Below are positions 1 to 10,785 of a stretch of DNA of 64,000 nucleotides, piece by piece. The stretch spans positions 806,001-870,000 of the forward strand of contig NZ_CP085278.1 in the NCBI RefSeq assembly GCF_020616595.1. Direction: 5' to 3'. The first letter of the stretch is position 1. Every line of letters begins with the position of its first letter. A program made the position numbers and the translations under genes. The notes under the pieces were generated by a model. The model was not told where the DNA came from. It did no database searches and was given only the letters and a program-made list of their open reading frames with translations. The stretch comes from Lentilactobacillus laojiaonis (GTDB lineage: Bacteria; Bacillota; Bacilli; Lactobacillales; Lactobacillaceae).

Positions 1-582
<582 letters not shown>

Positions 583-1125
583 TTAATTTAATAAAAGTTG
601 TTTAACTTTATTAATTCGAGTTTTAATACTTCCATCAATAGTTGTATCATCAGACTTCATAATGACACCGCCGATAATTGAACTATCAACTTTAGTTTTT
701 AAAATCACTTTATTAGCTCCAACACGTTTTTCAAAAGCTTTAGCTAAACGATTTTTTTGATCATCATTAAGTTCAGTAGCCGAAGTTACTTCTGCATGAA
801 CGATCTTCATTTTATCGTTATAAACTTTTTCAAACTGATCAATAATTAGAACTAAATCATTAAATCTACTATTTTTATCAATAATATTTAAAAAGTTTTT
901 CGTAAAATCTGAAGCATTATCTAAGATAGGCTTTAGAAGTGAAGCTTTAAAATTATTATCAATTGATTGATCATTCAAAATTTCTGATAATTGTGAATTT
1001 TCAGTAAAAATTGTTTTTAATGACTGTAGTTCTTCCAATCCATCAGTTAGTTGATTATTCTCTTGTAGAACTTCAAACATAGCTTTTGCATACTTATCTG
1101 CTGCAATTACATTATCTTGATTCAT
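583..1125 (-). CDS. atpH: ATP synthase F1 subunit delta
   Basis: This 180-residue subunit is the OSCP-like link between the top of the F1 head and the peripheral stalk. The start at 1125 ([21 protein letters not shown]) matches the family N terminus. A longer reading frame open to 1236 lies wholly inside atpF and is not needed. The conserved C-terminal region is visible as [23 protein letters not shown] read in parts: the IIGG and DGS elements sit near residues 148-165. It overlaps the end of atpF by 14 bases, which suggests translational coupling. Confidence 0.95.
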   Translation of the reverse strand: MNQDNVIAADKYAKAMFEVLQENNQLTDGLEELQSLKTIFTENSQLSEILNDQSIDNNFKASLLKPILDNASDFTKNFLNIIDKNSRFNDLVLIIDQFEKVYNDKMKIVHAEVTSATELNDDQKNRLAKAFEKRVGANKVILKTKVDSSIIGGVIMKSDDTTIDGSIKTRINKVKQLLLN

Positions 1126-1630
1126 TTTGCTTTCCCAACCCTTCGATATAAGAATCAACGAGTGCTTGTTGATCAGTTTCATTAATTTCTTTTGAAATGA
1201 TCTTGGATGCAATATCAATAGATAGTGATGCAACATCTTTTCGAGAATTAGCCAACGCTTCTTGTCGTTGTTGCTCGATATCTTTTTCAGCTGTTGCTTT
1301 CATATTGGTAACTTCTTCATGAGCCTTACCAATAATTTGATCACGTTGCTGTTGCCCAGATTCTTTAGCGTCATTAATAATTCCGCTAACTTCATTACGA
1401 GTGTTATCTAACTCTGCTTGACGCTTTTGAGCTAGTTCATTCGCTTGAGTACGGGCTTGTTCTGCAGAATCAATATCACTGGAAATTTTGTTTGCACGAT
1501 CATTCATCATCTTAGTAATTGGTTTCCAAGCCACTAGGCTAATAAGAAATACTAAGACTACGAAACTGAGCATAACAAAAATCATATCACCAGTATAAAG
1601 TTCAGCTCCAACTACAGAATAAGAAAACAT
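1112..1630 (-). CDS. atpF: ATP synthase Fo subunit b
   Basis: This 172-residue subunit forms the peripheral stalk that holds F1 to the Fo membrane sector. One N-terminal membrane segment (about residues 15-36, rich in Val, Leu and Phe) is followed by a long charged coiled-coil helix heavy in Gln, Ala, Glu and Arg. This is the standard subunit b layout and length. A perfect AGGAGG lies 8 bases before the ATG. Its 3' end overlaps atpH. Confidence 0.96.
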   Translation of the reverse strand: MFSYSVVGAELYTGDMIFVMLSFVVLVFLISLVAWKPITKMMNDRANKISSDIDSAEQARTQANELAQKRQAELDNTRNEVSGIINDAKESGQQQRDQIIGKAHEEVTNMKATAEKDIEQQRQEALANSRKDVASLSIDIASKIISKEINETDQQALVDSYIEGLGKQNESR

Positions 1631-1684
1631 CTATTGGCACCTCCTTCTCAAAACTTAGTTATTAAATTGTTTTATTAGTTTTAA

Positions 1685-1897
1685 TTATTTGTTCATTACT
1701 AATAAAGCAACAACGAAGGCGATAATAGGCATAGCTTCAATAAGACCTACACCAATAAACATGTTAGTACGTAATTGACCTGATAATTCAGGTTGGCGTG
1801 CCATACCTTCTAACATTTTTGAAATAACCATTCCATCACCAAGTGAGGCACCAATAGCGGCACCTGCCATACAAATACCTGCAGCAATTGCTCCCAT
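1685..1897 (-). CDS. atpE: ATP synthase Fo subunit c (rotor ring)
   Basis: This 70-residue two-helix proteolipid builds the proton-carrying c ring. Helix 1 is Gly/Ala-rich ([11 protein letters not shown]). The polar loop holds RQPE (residues 34-37), which contacts gamma and epsilon. Helix 2 carries the proton-binding Glu54 in GLIEAMP. The length is typical. AAGGAGG precedes the ATG. It lies between atpB and atpF with short gaps on both sides. Confidence 0.97.
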   Translation of the reverse strand: MGAIAAGICMAGAAIGASLGDGMVISKMLEGMARQPELSGQLRTNMFIGVGLIEAMPIIAFVVALLVMNK

Positions 1898-1921
1898 AAT
1901 AAAAATTCCTCCTTAAATATA

Positions 1922-2635
1922 TTATTCCTCGAGTTCTATTTTTCGAGAAATATAAACTGATGCTAGTGTTACAAAAACATAGGCTTGAATACAACCAAGG
2001 AAAACTGAGAATGCTTGCCATGCCATTTCGACAGGAAACATTACTACCCACATCAATGGGCCGCCTTTAACCGCCATGCTTGTAATCATTGATAATAACA
2101 TTTCACCAGAAAAAATATTACCAAATAAACGAAGTCCTAATGTTAAGAAATTAGTGAATTCTTCGAATATGTTTACAATAATAAATGGCTTAAATGGTTT
2201 AAGGTAATTAGTGAAATGACCCTTATAACCTAAGCTCTCAATTCCCAAGAATTGCGCTCCTGTTAAAGTTAGCAACGAAAGAGTTAAAGTAACTACTGGG
2301 TCAGCAGTTGGACTCTTTACGTATGTAACTCCTGAAATATCAACATGCAGGAATAAACCAAGCAAGTTAGATATTAAAATAAATAGGAATAACGAAAATG
2401 CCCACAATCCTAAACTTTTACTTGCTTCACCAGGTATTGAGCTTTTGACAATACCATTTGTGAAATCAACGATAGCTTCTAGAACATTTTGTCCCTTACC
2501 AGGTCGCATGCTTATATGCCTAGAAAGTCCAAAGACTAATAAAAAAACAATTAAGCAAGCAACTAATACTGAAATTATATTTGCTAAGTTAAACGTTAAT
2601 CCTAGGAATTGAAAAGTAGAAGTAGGCTGTCCCAC
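1922..2635 (-). CDS. atpB: ATP synthase Fo subunit a
   Basis: This 237-residue integral membrane subunit forms the proton half-channels against the c ring. Several hydrophobic helices are evident, and the conserved Arg lies in LTLGLRLFGNIFSGE (residues about 165-180). The start codon is GTG at 2635, preceded by AGAGGTGAG. No ATG in frame gives a better start. It is the first certain gene of the atp operon. Upstream lie only a leader of about 215 bases and the promoter after upp. Confidence 0.95.
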   Translation of the reverse strand: MGQPTSTFQFLGLTFNLANIISVLVACLIVFLLVFGLSRHISMRPGKGQNVLEAIVDFTNGIVKSSIPGEASKSLGLWAFSLFLFILISNLLGLFLHVDISGVTYVKSPTADPVVTLTLSLLTLTGAQFLGIESLGYKGHFTNYLKPFKPFIIVNIFEEFTNFLTLGLRLFGNIFSGEMLLSMITSMAVKGGPLMWVVMFPVEMAWQAFSVFLGCIQAYVFVTLASVYISRKIELEE

Positions 2636-2908
2636 TTGTTCTCACCTCTTTCCACATTAAAGTTTCCGCAACAACCCACCAGAATTAGGTTTTTATCCCG
2701 AATTCGAAGTATTGCGATGGTAATGAACACAGAGGTTAAAATGCGTCCAAATACAATTGAAATAATACCACCAATTGAACTAAATTTCAAAAGAAAATAT
2801 TAAATTTTATGTTAATTAAAAATGTTGCTATGAATAGGTTTTTATTAATTTATTTTAATTAAAATTTTGATTGAAATTTATTGTCAAAATTAAAATTAAA
2901 TAAAATAA
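2636..2908 (-). other. atp operon leader, no convincing gene
   Basis: Between atpB and the upp terminator there are about 270 AT-rich bases. A TTG-initiated frame of 62 codons (2602-2790, minus) has a hydrophobic first half and could be a remnant of atpI. It has no ribosome binding site, overlaps atpB by 34 bases and is not called. The stretch is read as the 5' leader of the atp operon. Confidence 0.5.
2858..2887 (-). promoter_or_regulatory. probable atp operon promoter
   Basis: On the minus strand a perfect TTGACA (2887-2882) is followed after 18 bases by TTTAAT (2863-2858). It lies just downstream of the upp terminator and upstream of atpB, so the atp operon can be expressed independently of upp. 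Confidence 0.6.
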
Positions 2909-2935
2909 AAAAAGGCTAAAATTAGCCTTTTAATT
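2909..2935 (-). terminator. upp terminator
   Basis: A hairpin with AAAGGCTAA pairing to TTAGCCTTT ends in a T-rich run when read on the minus strand, directly after the upp stop codon. Confidence 0.8.
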
Positions 2936-2940
2936 TTTTA

Positions 2941-3570
2941 CTATTTAGTACCAAATAATCGATCTCCGGCATCCCCTAAACCTGGGATAATATAACCGTC
3001 TTCATTTAATCCTTCATCTAAAGCAGCAGTATAGATATCAATATCTGGATGTGCATTTCGTAATGCTTCTACTCCTTCAGGAGCGGCTACTAAACAAACA
3101 AATTTAATATTATTAGCACCACGGCGTTTTAAAGCATCAATTGCCATAATTGCTGATCCACCAGTTGCAAGCATTGGATCGACTACGAAAACTTGGCGCT
3201 GATCAATATCTGATGGTAATTTCACAAAATATTCATGTGGTTCAAAAGATTCTTCATCACGATACATACCAATATGTCCGACTTTGGCTGCTGGAATTAA
3301 GTTTAAAATTCCATCAACCATTCCAATTCCAGCTCTTAAAATTGGAACAACTGCAACTTTCTTACCAGAAATTTGTTTGGCATGTGCAATTCCTTCAGGA
3401 GTTTGAACGTCAACATCCTCAAGAGGCATGTCTCTTGAAACATCAAAAGCCATTAAAGTTGCAATTTCATCAACAATTTCTCTAAATTCTTTAGTACCAC
3501 AATCCTTATTTCTGATCATTGTTAATTTGTGTTGAATCAAAGGATGATCCATTACTTGAAATTTACCCAT
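2941..3570 (-). CDS. upp: uracil phosphoribosyltransferase
   Basis: Converts uracil and PRPP to UMP in pyrimidine salvage. The 209-residue product has the PRPP-binding signature [11 protein letters not shown] and the C-terminal uracil-binding loop [18 protein letters not shown]. Both are diagnostic and the length is standard. The start [16 protein letters not shown] is the usual one. It lies between glyA and the atp operon, as in many lactobacilli, and is flanked by its own terminator. Confidence 0.98.
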   Translation of the reverse strand: MGKFQVMDHPLIQHKLTMIRNKDCGTKEFREIVDEIATLMAFDVSRDMPLEDVDVQTPEGIAHAKQISGKKVAVVPILRAGIGMVDGILNLIPAAKVGHIGMYRDEESFEPHEYFVKLPSDIDQRQVFVVDPMLATGGSAIMAIDALKRRGANNIKFVCLVAAPEGVEALRNAHPDIDIYTAALDEGLNEDGYIIPGLGDAGDRLFGTK

Positions 3571-3634
3571 ATAGTCTTACACTCCTTTTTATATCCAAAA
3601 TATTGTATCACAAATTTAAACCGTTGACCTAAAA

Positions 3635-3670
3635 AAATAAGATAAAGTAAACATTTACTTTATCTTATTT
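3635..3670 (-). terminator. glyA terminator
   Basis: A 17-bp perfect stem (3635-3651 with 3654-3670) and a 2-base loop are followed by a T run on the minus strand, 5 bases after the glyA stop. Confidence 0.85.
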
Positions 3671-3674
3671 TTAT

Positions 3675-4913
3675 TTATCCAATAGGATGCTTAGTAGTAA
3701 GCTCATTCACCCGTTGTTTTACATCAGCTAAGTTATCCGAGTTATTAGGATTATCAATAACTTGTAAGATTAATTTTGCAACCAATCGACAATCGTCTTC
3801 TTTAAACCCGCGAGTAGTAATCGCCGGAGTTCCAATTCTTAAACCACTAGTTTTAGTGGGTGGAAGAGGATCATTAGGAATCGATTCTTTATTAGTAGTT
3901 ATATTAACCGTTTCTAATATATTTTGTAATTCCATACCATTTAATGAAGTCTTAGTTAAGTCTAAGCTCATAAGATGGTTATCAGTTCCACCAGTTAATA
4001 CTGATACATTGCTTGAATTATTAAAAACTTCTGCCATTGCCTTAGCATTTTTAATAATTTGACTAGCATAATCTTTAAATTCCGGTCTTAAATCTTCATA
4101 AAATGCGGCAGCTTTTCCAGCTATTACATGTTCTAGCGGGCCACCTTGGCTGCCGGGAAATACAGCAGAGTTAATTTTTTTAGCATATTCACTTTTTGCT
4201 AAAATTAAGCCACCTCTAGGTCCTCTTAGTGTTTTATGAGTGGTAGTAGTAACTACATCAGCATATTCAACTGGGTTGGGATGTAATTTAGCTGCAACCA
4301 GCCCAGCAATATGTGCCATATCAACCATAAGATAGGCGCCAACTTCATCAGCAATTTCTCTAAATTTACGCCAATCGATAATTCGACTATAGGCGGATGC
4401 TCCGGCTACAATTAAATTAGGTTTAACCTCTTTAGCGATTCGCATAATTTCTTCATAATCTAATAGCTGAGTATCAGGATCTAGGCCATATGAGTATGAA
4501 TTATAAATTTTACCTGAAAAACTGACTTTAGAACCATGAGTTAAATGTCCCCCTGCATCCATACCCATTCCTAAAATTTTGTCGCCAGGTTTTAAAAAGG
4601 CAGCATAAACTGCCTGATTTGCTTGAGAGCCTGAATGAGGTTGAACATTAGCATATTCAGCATCAAATAATTCCTTAGCTCGATTAATTGCCAAATTTTC
4701 TACAACATCAATATATTCACAACCACCATAATAGCGATGGCCTGGGTATCCTTCAGCGTATTTATTAGTTAATACTGAGCCTTGAGCGGCCATGACTGCA
4801 TTAGAAACAATATTTTCTGATGCAATTAATTCAATATTTTGTTCTTGGCGTCGTTGTTCATTGTCAATAGCGTTCCATAATTCTGGATCTTCAGATTGAT
4901 AATTGTAATTCAT
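3675..4913 (-). CDS. glyA: serine hydroxymethyltransferase
   Basis: A PLP enzyme that interconverts serine and glycine and charges tetrahydrofolate with a one-carbon unit. It has 412 residues, the standard length. The cofactor lysine is K227 in [16 protein letters not shown], and the N-terminal [11 protein letters not shown] and [14 protein letters not shown] motifs are intact. AAGGAG precedes the ATG. It follows the threonylcarbamoyl-AMP synthase gene by 28 bases, so the two are likely cotranscribed. A strong terminator follows. Confidence 0.98.
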   Translation of the reverse strand: MNYNYQSEDPELWNAIDNEQRRQEQNIELIASENIVSNAVMAAQGSVLTNKYAEGYPGHRYYGGCEYIDVVENLAINRAKELFDAEYANVQPHSGSQANQAVYAAFLKPGDKILGMGMDAGGHLTHGSKVSFSGKIYNSYSYGLDPDTQLLDYEEIMRIAKEVKPNLIVAGASAYSRIIDWRKFREIADEVGAYLMVDMAHIAGLVAAKLHPNPVEYADVVTTTTHKTLRGPRGGLILAKSEYAKKINSAVFPGSQGGPLEHVIAGKAAAFYEDLRPEFKDYASQIIKNAKAMAEVFNNSSNVSVLTGGTDNHLMSLDLTKTSLNGMELQNILETVNITTNKESIPNDPLPPTKTSGLRIGTPAITTRGFKEDDCRLVAKLILQVIDNPNNSDNLADVKQRVNELTTKHPIG

Positions 4914-4941
4914 ATACCATTCACTCCTTATCTAGTACTAC

Positions 4942-5967
4942 TTATAATTGATCAAAGTACATTTTTCCTGCGGATTTATTTAAACGATTCATATACGCTT
5001 CACCTAAATCCTTAGAAACTACTCCCTGAGTAAATATAATTTCAAATTCCGGTTGGCTATCAAAATCTCTTAGTAATTTAAATAATAAACGACTAGCAGA
5101 ATTAACATCGCTTCCTAGTGATTTTAACATGACATTTTCTGGCCACTTAAAATTAGCAATATCTTGATCAAATGCCATTATTCCAACTGGTTTTTGATAA
5201 TTATTTTTAATCCATTTAATTACATCATCCCAATTATCTTCTGGTTTGACAATATATACTTGTGCATTAGGAGCATAATGCTTATATTTCATTCCTGGAG
5301 CTTTTGGAGTTTCACTAATACCAACATGATGAAATTCATCATTAACTTCTTTTCCTAAAACTTCCTCAAGATCCCTTTTTGTAACGGCACCTGGTCTTAA
5401 AATAGTCGGTGTATCAACTGACATATCCAAAACTGTAGATTCAACCCCTACTTTGGTCGATCCATCATCTAAAATACCAGCGATTTTATCATTTAAATCA
5501 TGATAAACATGTTCCGGTGAAGTAGGACTAGGTTTTCCAGAAGTATTAGCCGAGGGGCCTACTAATGGTTTTTCAGCTAGTTGAATAAGATCCAAAGTCA
5601 ATTGATTTTTAGGAAATCTAAACGCTGCTGTGTCCAAACCACCAGTTACCGTTTTTGATAAAGCATTTGGTTTGATTTTGAAAATCAATGTTAATGACCC
5701 AGGCCAAAATTTTTCAATTAATTTTCGGCTATCAGTATTAAGTTCACCAACATATTTTTCTACCATATTAATACTATTCACATGGACAATTAATGGATTA
5801 TCACTTGGTCGGCCTTTAGCTTGATAGACTTTTTTTACAGCCTCTTCATTAGTTGCATCGGCCCCTAAACCATAAACCGTTTCTGTCGGAAAAGCTACCA
5901 ATTCTCCTTGCCGTATTAATTGGGCTGCCTGTTTCAATTGATCTGCTTTAATTATTTTAGTTTTCAT
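4942..5967 (-). CDS. L-threonylcarbamoyladenylate synthase (Sua5/YwlC type)
   Basis: Makes threonylcarbamoyl-AMP from threonine, bicarbonate and ATP, the first step of t6A37 tRNA modification. The N-terminal YrdC domain (residues about 5-200) has FPTETVYGLGADA and KGRPSDNPLIVHV. The C-terminal Sua5 domain is joined by a linker containing APGMKYKHYAP. About 341 residues is the normal Sua5 length. ATG codons occur at 5973 and 5967. The AAGAGGT site is well spaced only for 5967, so that start is chosen. Its partner gene tsaE lies at 49420 in this window. Confidence 0.93.
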   Translation of the reverse strand: MKTKIIKADQLKQAAQLIRQGELVAFPTETVYGLGADATNEEAVKKVYQAKGRPSDNPLIVHVNSINMVEKYVGELNTDSRKLIEKFWPGSLTLIFKIKPNALSKTVTGGLDTAAFRFPKNQLTLDLIQLAEKPLVGPSANTSGKPSPTSPEHVYHDLNDKIAGILDDGSTKVGVESTVLDMSVDTPTILRPGAVTKRDLEEVLGKEVNDEFHHVGISETPKAPGMKYKHYAPNAQVYIVKPEDNWDDVIKWIKNNYQKPVGIMAFDQDIANFKWPENVMLKSLGSDVNSASRLLFKLLRDFDSQPEFEIIFTQGVVSKDLGEAYMNRLNKSAGKMYFDQL

Positions 5968-5972
5968 TATCA

Positions 5973-6830
5973 TTACCTCTTAAGTCGAATCATCCTATCG
6001 TTTCCGGTAATATCTTGTTTTATTTCGACTTTACTATTAGGGAATTTATCTTGGAATAAACGTTGGACAGCTGGCCCTTGTTTGTAACCAATTTCCAAAT
6101 ATAAACTTGCCCTATTATTTAAATATTCATTAGCCTCATCAGCAATTGATTGATAAATTTTCAATCCATTATTAGCAGCAAATAGTGCTAAGGTGGGTTC
6201 ATATTCGAGCACTTTTTTATCCATTACATTTTTTTCATTGGCTGAAATGTAGGGTGGATTAGAAACAATTAAATCGAATTTACCATCGATATTATTAAAT
6301 AAATCGCTTAACACGAACTTAACATCTACCTGATTATTATCCGCATTATTTTTAGCAACTCTTAATGCTGCCGATGAAATATCTGATGCTACTAATTGCC
6401 AATTGGGACGATACTTTTTTAAAGTAACCGCAATAGCCCCACTACCAGTTCCAATATCTAAAACTCTTAACGGTTCGCCATTAATTGGAAAATCATCAAG
6501 AATTGCATCGATTAATTCTTCAGTTTCATTTCTAGGAATTAAGACATCTTCATTAACATAAAATTCGTTTCCATAAAAATCAGCTTTATTAACAATATAT
6601 TGTACTGGATACCCGGTTATTAATTTTTCAACATCCGTTTTAAACTGGTTCCAGTCGGCCAATTTCATTATTTTATGATTTCTTAATAATAATTCAGTGG
6701 TACTAATTGATTGTCGTTTAGTTATTAGTAAATCAATATCATATCTATCTATTTCTTCGATATTTTTAGTAAGCAAAGAAGCCCAGTTACGGGCTTCAAA
6801 ATAAGTTGGAATATTCATATTAGTATTCAT
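5973..6830 (-). CDS. prmC: peptide chain release factor N5-glutamine methyltransferase
   Basis: Methylates the Gln of the GGQ motif of release factors, using S-adenosylmethionine. The 285-residue protein has the SAM-binding motif [13 protein letters not shown] and the substrate motif SNPPYIS. It overlaps the 3' end of prfA, which encodes its substrate, by 11 bases, the usual arrangement. A second in-frame ATG at 6818 is possible because neither start has a clear ribosome binding site. Confidence 0.95.
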   Translation of the reverse strand: MNTNMNIPTYFEARNWASLLTKNIEEIDRYDIDLLITKRQSISTTELLLRNHKIMKLADWNQFKTDVEKLITGYPVQYIVNKADFYGNEFYVNEDVLIPRNETEELIDAILDDFPINGEPLRVLDIGTGSGAIAVTLKKYRPNWQLVASDISSAALRVAKNNADNNQVDVKFVLSDLFNNIDGKFDLIVSNPPYISANEKNVMDKKVLEYEPTLALFAANNGLKIYQSIADEANEYLNNRASLYLEIGYKQGPAVQRLFQDKFPNSKVEIKQDITGNDRMIRLKR

Positions 6831-7911
6831 TATTGTTTAAGTTTTCTAACTTCTTAGCTTGGTCAGATAAGACTAAAGCATCAATAACATCTTCTAATTC
6901 ACCATTCATTACTCGATCTAATTTATTCAATGTTAGACCAATACGGTGATCCGTCACACGGTTTTGTGGGAAATTATAAGTTCGAATTCTTTCCGAACGG
7001 TCCCCTGTCCCTACCGCAGATTTTCTTTCAGAATTATATTGATCCTTTTCTTGTTGTAAGTAGTAATCATATACACGGTTCTTTAAAATTTGCATTGCTT
7101 TAGCACGATTTTGTTGTTGTGAACGTTCATCTTGCATTGCTACTACAATTCCAGTAGGTAAATGAGTCATTCTAACTGCAGATGAGGTTTTATTAATATG
7201 TTGTCCACCAGCTCCAGATGAACGATAAACGTCAGTACGAATATCTTTAGGATCGATTTCAATATCAACGTCTTCTTCTTCAGGCATAACTCCCACAGTA
7301 GCTGTAGAAGTGTGCACTCGACCTGCTGATTCAGTAACTGGAACTCGTTGTACTCGGTGAGCACCATTTTCGTATTTCAACTTAGAATATACATTATTAC
7401 CAGTTATCATTAATACGATTTCTTTGAAACCACCAACTTCAGTTTCATTACGATCAACGATTTCAATATTCCAACCTTGTTTTTCAGCATAGCGAGTATA
7501 CATATTAAACAAATCAGCAGCAAATAAACTACCTTCATCACCACCAGCAGCACCATGAATTTCCATAATAATATTCTTTTCATCATTAGGATCTTTAGGT
7601 AATAGCAAGATTTTCAATTGATCTTCTAACTCAGCCTTTTCGGTCTTAAAATCAGAAATTTCTTCCTTAACCATAGCTTCTAAATCACTATCGTCAATTT
7701 TAGAACGTAACATTTCTTCATCATCATTAAGCTGAGTAGTAACATCTTGATAATGGTTATATACACTAACTGTTTCTCTTAAATTAGCTTCTTCTTTAGA
7801 TAACTCTCTAAATCTTTTATTATCTGAAATAATTTCTGGATCACTAATTAATTCATTAACTTCATCATAGCGATCTACAACCGCTTGTAATTTTTCAAAA
7901 ACTTCATCCAT
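6820..7911 (-). CDS. prfA: peptide chain release factor 1
   Basis: Recognises UAA and UAG stop codons and triggers hydrolysis of peptidyl-tRNA. It has 363 residues, standard for RF1. The GGQ motif is in [17 protein letters not shown]. The RF1-type stop-codon recognition tripeptide is PVT in [10 protein letters not shown], which separates it from RF2 (SPF). The start at 7911 has GAGGAAA upstream. It sits 21 bases after tdk and overlaps prmC. Confidence 0.97.
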   Translation of the reverse strand: MDEVFEKLQAVVDRYDEVNELISDPEIISDNKRFRELSKEEANLRETVSVYNHYQDVTTQLNDDEEMLRSKIDDSDLEAMVKEEISDFKTEKAELEDQLKILLLPKDPNDEKNIIMEIHGAAGGDEGSLFAADLFNMYTRYAEKQGWNIEIVDRNETEVGGFKEIVLMITGNNVYSKLKYENGAHRVQRVPVTESAGRVHTSTATVGVMPEEEDVDIEIDPKDIRTDVYRSSGAGGQHINKTSSAVRMTHLPTGIVVAMQDERSQQQNRAKAMQILKNRVYDYYLQQEKDQYNSERKSAVGTGDRSERIRTYNFPQNRVTDHRIGLTLNKLDRVMNGELEDVIDALVLSDQAKKLENLNNNEY

Positions 7912-7932
7912 TAATTTAATTTCCTCGTTTCC

Positions 7933-8505
7933 TTATTTAATTGGTGGATTATTATAGTGGCGTCTGCAAACCGGATAGTATGATTCGTTGCCACCCATTT
8001 GAATTTGTTCGCCTTCATAAACTGGTTTACCATTACTAAAGCGAACATTCATTATTGCTTTTTTCTCACAGAACCAGCAAATTGTTTTCATTTCCTCAAT
8101 CTTATCAGCATATAGTAATAATGCTTCAGAACCTTCAAAAAGATGATTTTGGAAATCATTTTTTAACCCAAATGCCATAACAGGAATATTTAATTCATCA
8201 ACTATTTGAGATAGTTGGAGAACATGCTCTTTTTTTAAAAACTGGGCTTCATCAATCAAAATACAACTTGCATTAGGATTAACTTCTTGAACCTTATTAA
8301 AAACATTGGTATCGTCAAAAATTGGCACAGCTTTTCGATTAAGTCCCACTCTAGACTCAATCATTCCATGCTCTTCACGAGTATCGACGGCACTTGTCAT
8401 TATAATGACACTTTTATTTTGCTCTTCATAATTATGTGACACTTTAATAATTTCAATTGTCTTTCCACTATTCATTGCACCGTATCGATAAAATAATTGA
8501 GCCAT
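7933..8505 (-). CDS. tdk: thymidine kinase
   Basis: Phosphorylates thymidine to dTMP in nucleotide salvage. The 190-residue protein has a P-loop (GAMNSGKT), the ILIDEAQFL Walker B region and a C-terminal zinc site (CWFC, then CRRHY). These mark the type II, non-viral TK1-like family. An AAGGTGAG site precedes the ATG. It is the first gene of the tdk-prfA-prmC-sua5-glyA run and diverges from murT. Confidence 0.97.
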   Translation of the reverse strand: MAQLFYRYGAMNSGKTIEIIKVSHNYEEQNKSVIIMTSAVDTREEHGMIESRVGLNRKAVPIFDDTNVFNKVQEVNPNASCILIDEAQFLKKEHVLQLSQIVDELNIPVMAFGLKNDFQNHLFEGSEALLLYADKIEEMKTICWFCEKKAIMNVRFSNGKPVYEGEQIQMGGNESYYPVCRRHYNNPPIK

Positions 8506-8624
8506 ATTCTCACCTTTTTCTTCAAATTATACTTTTTCATTATACAAAATTTTTTATACATTTTCGATAGGCATTATTAATTTAGCATTTGAAAACTTGT
8601 ATTTTTTAAAAAATAGATATAAGA

Positions 8625-8655
8625 TTGTCCATCAAATTAAAATATATGATAAAAT
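8625..8655 (+). promoter_or_regulatory. possible murT-gatD promoter
   Basis: TTGTCC (8625-8630) lies upstream of a TATGATAAAAT stretch (8645-8655) that offers several imperfect -10 boxes. It is about 50 bases before the murT ATG. The exact boxes are uncertain. Confidence 0.4.
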
Positions 8656-8701
8656 TTACTATTAATAAAAATCGATTTTAGATAATAGGAGCTAGGTAAA
8701 C

Positions 8702-10048
8702 ATGTCATTCAAAAGTACATTTGCAACCGCTGCAGGTAGATCTTCATACTGGTTTTTACACACTTTTATGAAAGGTGGAAGTTCTCTACCTGGCAAGATT
8801 ACCACCAAAATAGATCCAGATATTTTAGCAACCTTAGGAAAAAATTACGATGTAATTATTATTACTGGAACCAACGGAAAAACTTTGACAACTGCACTAA
8901 CTGTTCAAGTTTTGCGTGAAAAATATACCGATGTTTTAACTAATCCTACTGGGTCTAATATGGAACAAGGAATTGTAACTACCTTCTTGACTGCACCAAG
9001 TACTAAGGGAAAACGTCCTCTAGCTATCTTAGAAGTTGATGAAGCTAACATTATTAAAGTAACTAAATATATTCAACCAAAAGCGTTTGTATTTACTAAT
9101 ATTTTTAGAGATCAAATGGATCGATTCGGTGAAATTTACACAACTTATCAAAAAATTCTGGACGGTGTAGCATTAGCACCCAATGCTACAATTATTGCTA
9201 ATGGCGATGCCCCAATTTTTCATAGTAAAGATTTACCTAATCCTGTAATTTATTATGGATTTAATAATCAAAAAGATAGTGACATTAAAGCTAGTCCTAA
9301 TACCGATGGAGTATTATGTCCAGTTTGTCAGCACATTTTACATTATAACTTTATTACTTACTCAAACTTAGGTAAATATTTCTGTCCTCATTGTGGATAT
9401 AAACGTCCCGAATTAACTTATCAAGTAACTAACATTGATGACTTAAAACCAACTAACTCTACTTTTGATGTTGATAATTTCCAATTAAAAATTGGCATTG
9501 GTGGAGTTTATAATATCTATAACGCTTTGGCTGCCTATTCAGTTGGTCGTTTCTTAGGAGTTAGTCCTGAACAAATTAAACACGCCTTTGAAAAAGATGA
9601 ACATATTTTTGGCCGCCAAGAAGAAATTAATGTTGAAGACAAAAAAGTCACTTTAATTCTTGTTAAAAATCCCGTAGGTCTAAATCAAGTTATTGACATG
9701 ATTTCTACTGATCCAGATGAATTTTCATTTATTGGATTGTTAAACGCTAATTATGCCGACGGAATTGACACTAGTTGGATTTGGGACGGTGATTTTGAGC
9801 GATTACCACAAATGAATATTAAGCACTTTATTACTGGGGGAGAACGATATAAAGATATCACCTTTAGACTTAAAGTTGCTGGTGTTCCCGAAGAAAAACA
9901 TGATATAATTCCCGAATTAAATAAAGTAGTTGATGCTATTAAAAATCAACCAACTGAAAAAGTATATATTTTAGCTACCTATACAGCGATGATGCAATTA
10001 CGTAAAATGTTCGCTGAAAAAGGTTATATTAAAGGAGGCATTAATTAA
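8702..10048 (+). CDS. murT: lipid II isoglutaminyl synthase subunit MurT
   Basis: The Mur-ligase-like subunit that activates the alpha-carboxyl of D-Glu in lipid II so that GatD-derived ammonia can amidate it to D-isoglutamine. It has 448 residues. The ATP-binding motif GTNGKTLTT is at 56-64. A four-cysteine zinc ribbon (C206, C209, C228, C231) interrupts the middle domain, as in the family. A C-terminal DUF1727 region follows. The last base of its stop codon region overlaps the gatD ATG, so the two subunits are coupled. Confidence 0.96.
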   Translation: MSFKSTFATAAGRSSYWFLHTFMKGGSSLPGKITTKIDPDILATLGKNYDVIIITGTNGKTLTTALTVQVLREKYTDVLTNPTGSNMEQGIVTTFLTAPSTKGKRPLAILEVDEANIIKVTKYIQPKAFVFTNIFRDQMDRFGEIYTTYQKILDGVALAPNATIIANGDAPIFHSKDLPNPVIYYGFNNQKDSDIKASPNTDGVLCPVCQHILHYNFITYSNLGKYFCPHCGYKRPELTYQVTNIDDLKPTNSTFDVDNFQLKIGIGGVYNIYNALAAYSVGRFLGVSPEQIKHAFEKDEHIFGRQEEINVEDKKVTLILVKNPVGLNQVIDMISTDPDEFSFIGLLNANYADGIDTSWIWDGDFERLPQMNIKHFITGGERYKDITFRLKVAGVPEEKHDIIPELNKVVDAIKNQPTEKVYILATYTAMMQLRKMFAEKGYIKGGIN

Positions 10049-10752
10049 TGAAATACTCATTAAAAGTTGCACATCTATATGGTGATTTAATGAACCCTTA
10101 TGGAGATATGGGAAACGTATTGGTTTTGAAATATCTAGGCGCTAAGATGGATATTGATATTTCAGCTGAAGTAGTTAGTTTAGACCAACCATTTAACGCT
10201 GATGATTATGATATTGCCGTTTTTGGTGGTGGCCAAGATTTTGAGCAATCAATTGTTTCAAAAGATATTCAAAATAAAAAAACTGAATTAACCCGCTTTA
10301 TTGAAAATGATAAATCCTTACTAGCCATTTGTGGCGGATACCAATTATTAGGTCACTATTATGTCGATGCTGAAAATAATAAACTACCTGGAATTGGTGC
10401 TTTAGATCACTACACTGAAAAACAAGAAAATCATCGTTTTATTGGTGATATTATTATTGAAAATGAAGAAACTGGTGAACAATACCATGGTTTTGAAAAT
10501 CACCAAGGAATGACTTATCTAGGTAAAGGTGAACGTCCTTTAGGTAAGGTACTACAAGGTAACGGAAACAATGGTAGCGACCAATCAGAAGGGGTTATTT
10601 ATAAACACACTTACGGAACCTACTTCCATGGTCCAATTTTAGCTAGAAATCCACAAATTGCAAAACACCTATTAATTAACGCTTTGCAAAAGAAATATCC
10701 TGATACCGACTTCACAGAACAAAATAATTTAGTTGTTGAAGAAACCTTCTAA
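10048..10752 (+). CDS. gatD: lipid II isoglutaminyl synthase glutaminase subunit GatD
   Basis: A class I glutamine amidotransferase that supplies ammonia to MurT. The 234-residue protein has the nucleophile C95 in LAICGGYQLLG and the catalytic H194 in YGTYFHGP. Its ATG overlaps the murT stop by one base, and AAAGGAGG lies inside the end of murT. A strong terminator follows. Confidence 0.96.
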   Translation: MKYSLKVAHLYGDLMNPYGDMGNVLVLKYLGAKMDIDISAEVVSLDQPFNADDYDIAVFGGGQDFEQSIVSKDIQNKKTELTRFIENDKSLLAICGGYQLLGHYYVDAENNKLPGIGALDHYTEKQENHRFIGDIIIENEETGEQYHGFENHQGMTYLGKGERPLGKVLQGNGNNGSDQSEGVIYKHTYGTYFHGPILARNPQIAKHLLINALQKKYPDTDFTEQNNLVVEETF

Positions 10753-10754
10753 AT

Positions 10755-10785
10755 AAAAAGACTAGGAAAATTTCCTAGTCTTTTT
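10755..10785. terminator. bidirectional terminator, gatD and serine hydrolase
   Basis: A 15-bp perfect stem centred at 10770, with A and T runs on both sides, lies between convergent genes. The stop codon of the minus-strand gene (10784-10786) touches the stem. Confidence 0.85.

Noticed and set aside
2602-2790. 62-codon minus-strand frame upstream of atpB as atpI
   Set aside because: It starts only at TTG without a ribosome binding site, overlaps atpB by 34 bases and is half the normal AtpI length. It may be a remnant but is not supportable.
3150-3485. 111-codon plus-strand frame opposite upp
   Set aside because: It is antisense to a certain gene and its composition (Leu/Gln/His-rich) is typical of a shadow frame.
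10048-10050. Frameshift between murT and gatD
   Set aside because: The one-base stop/start overlap is the normal coupled arrangement, and both proteins are complete.
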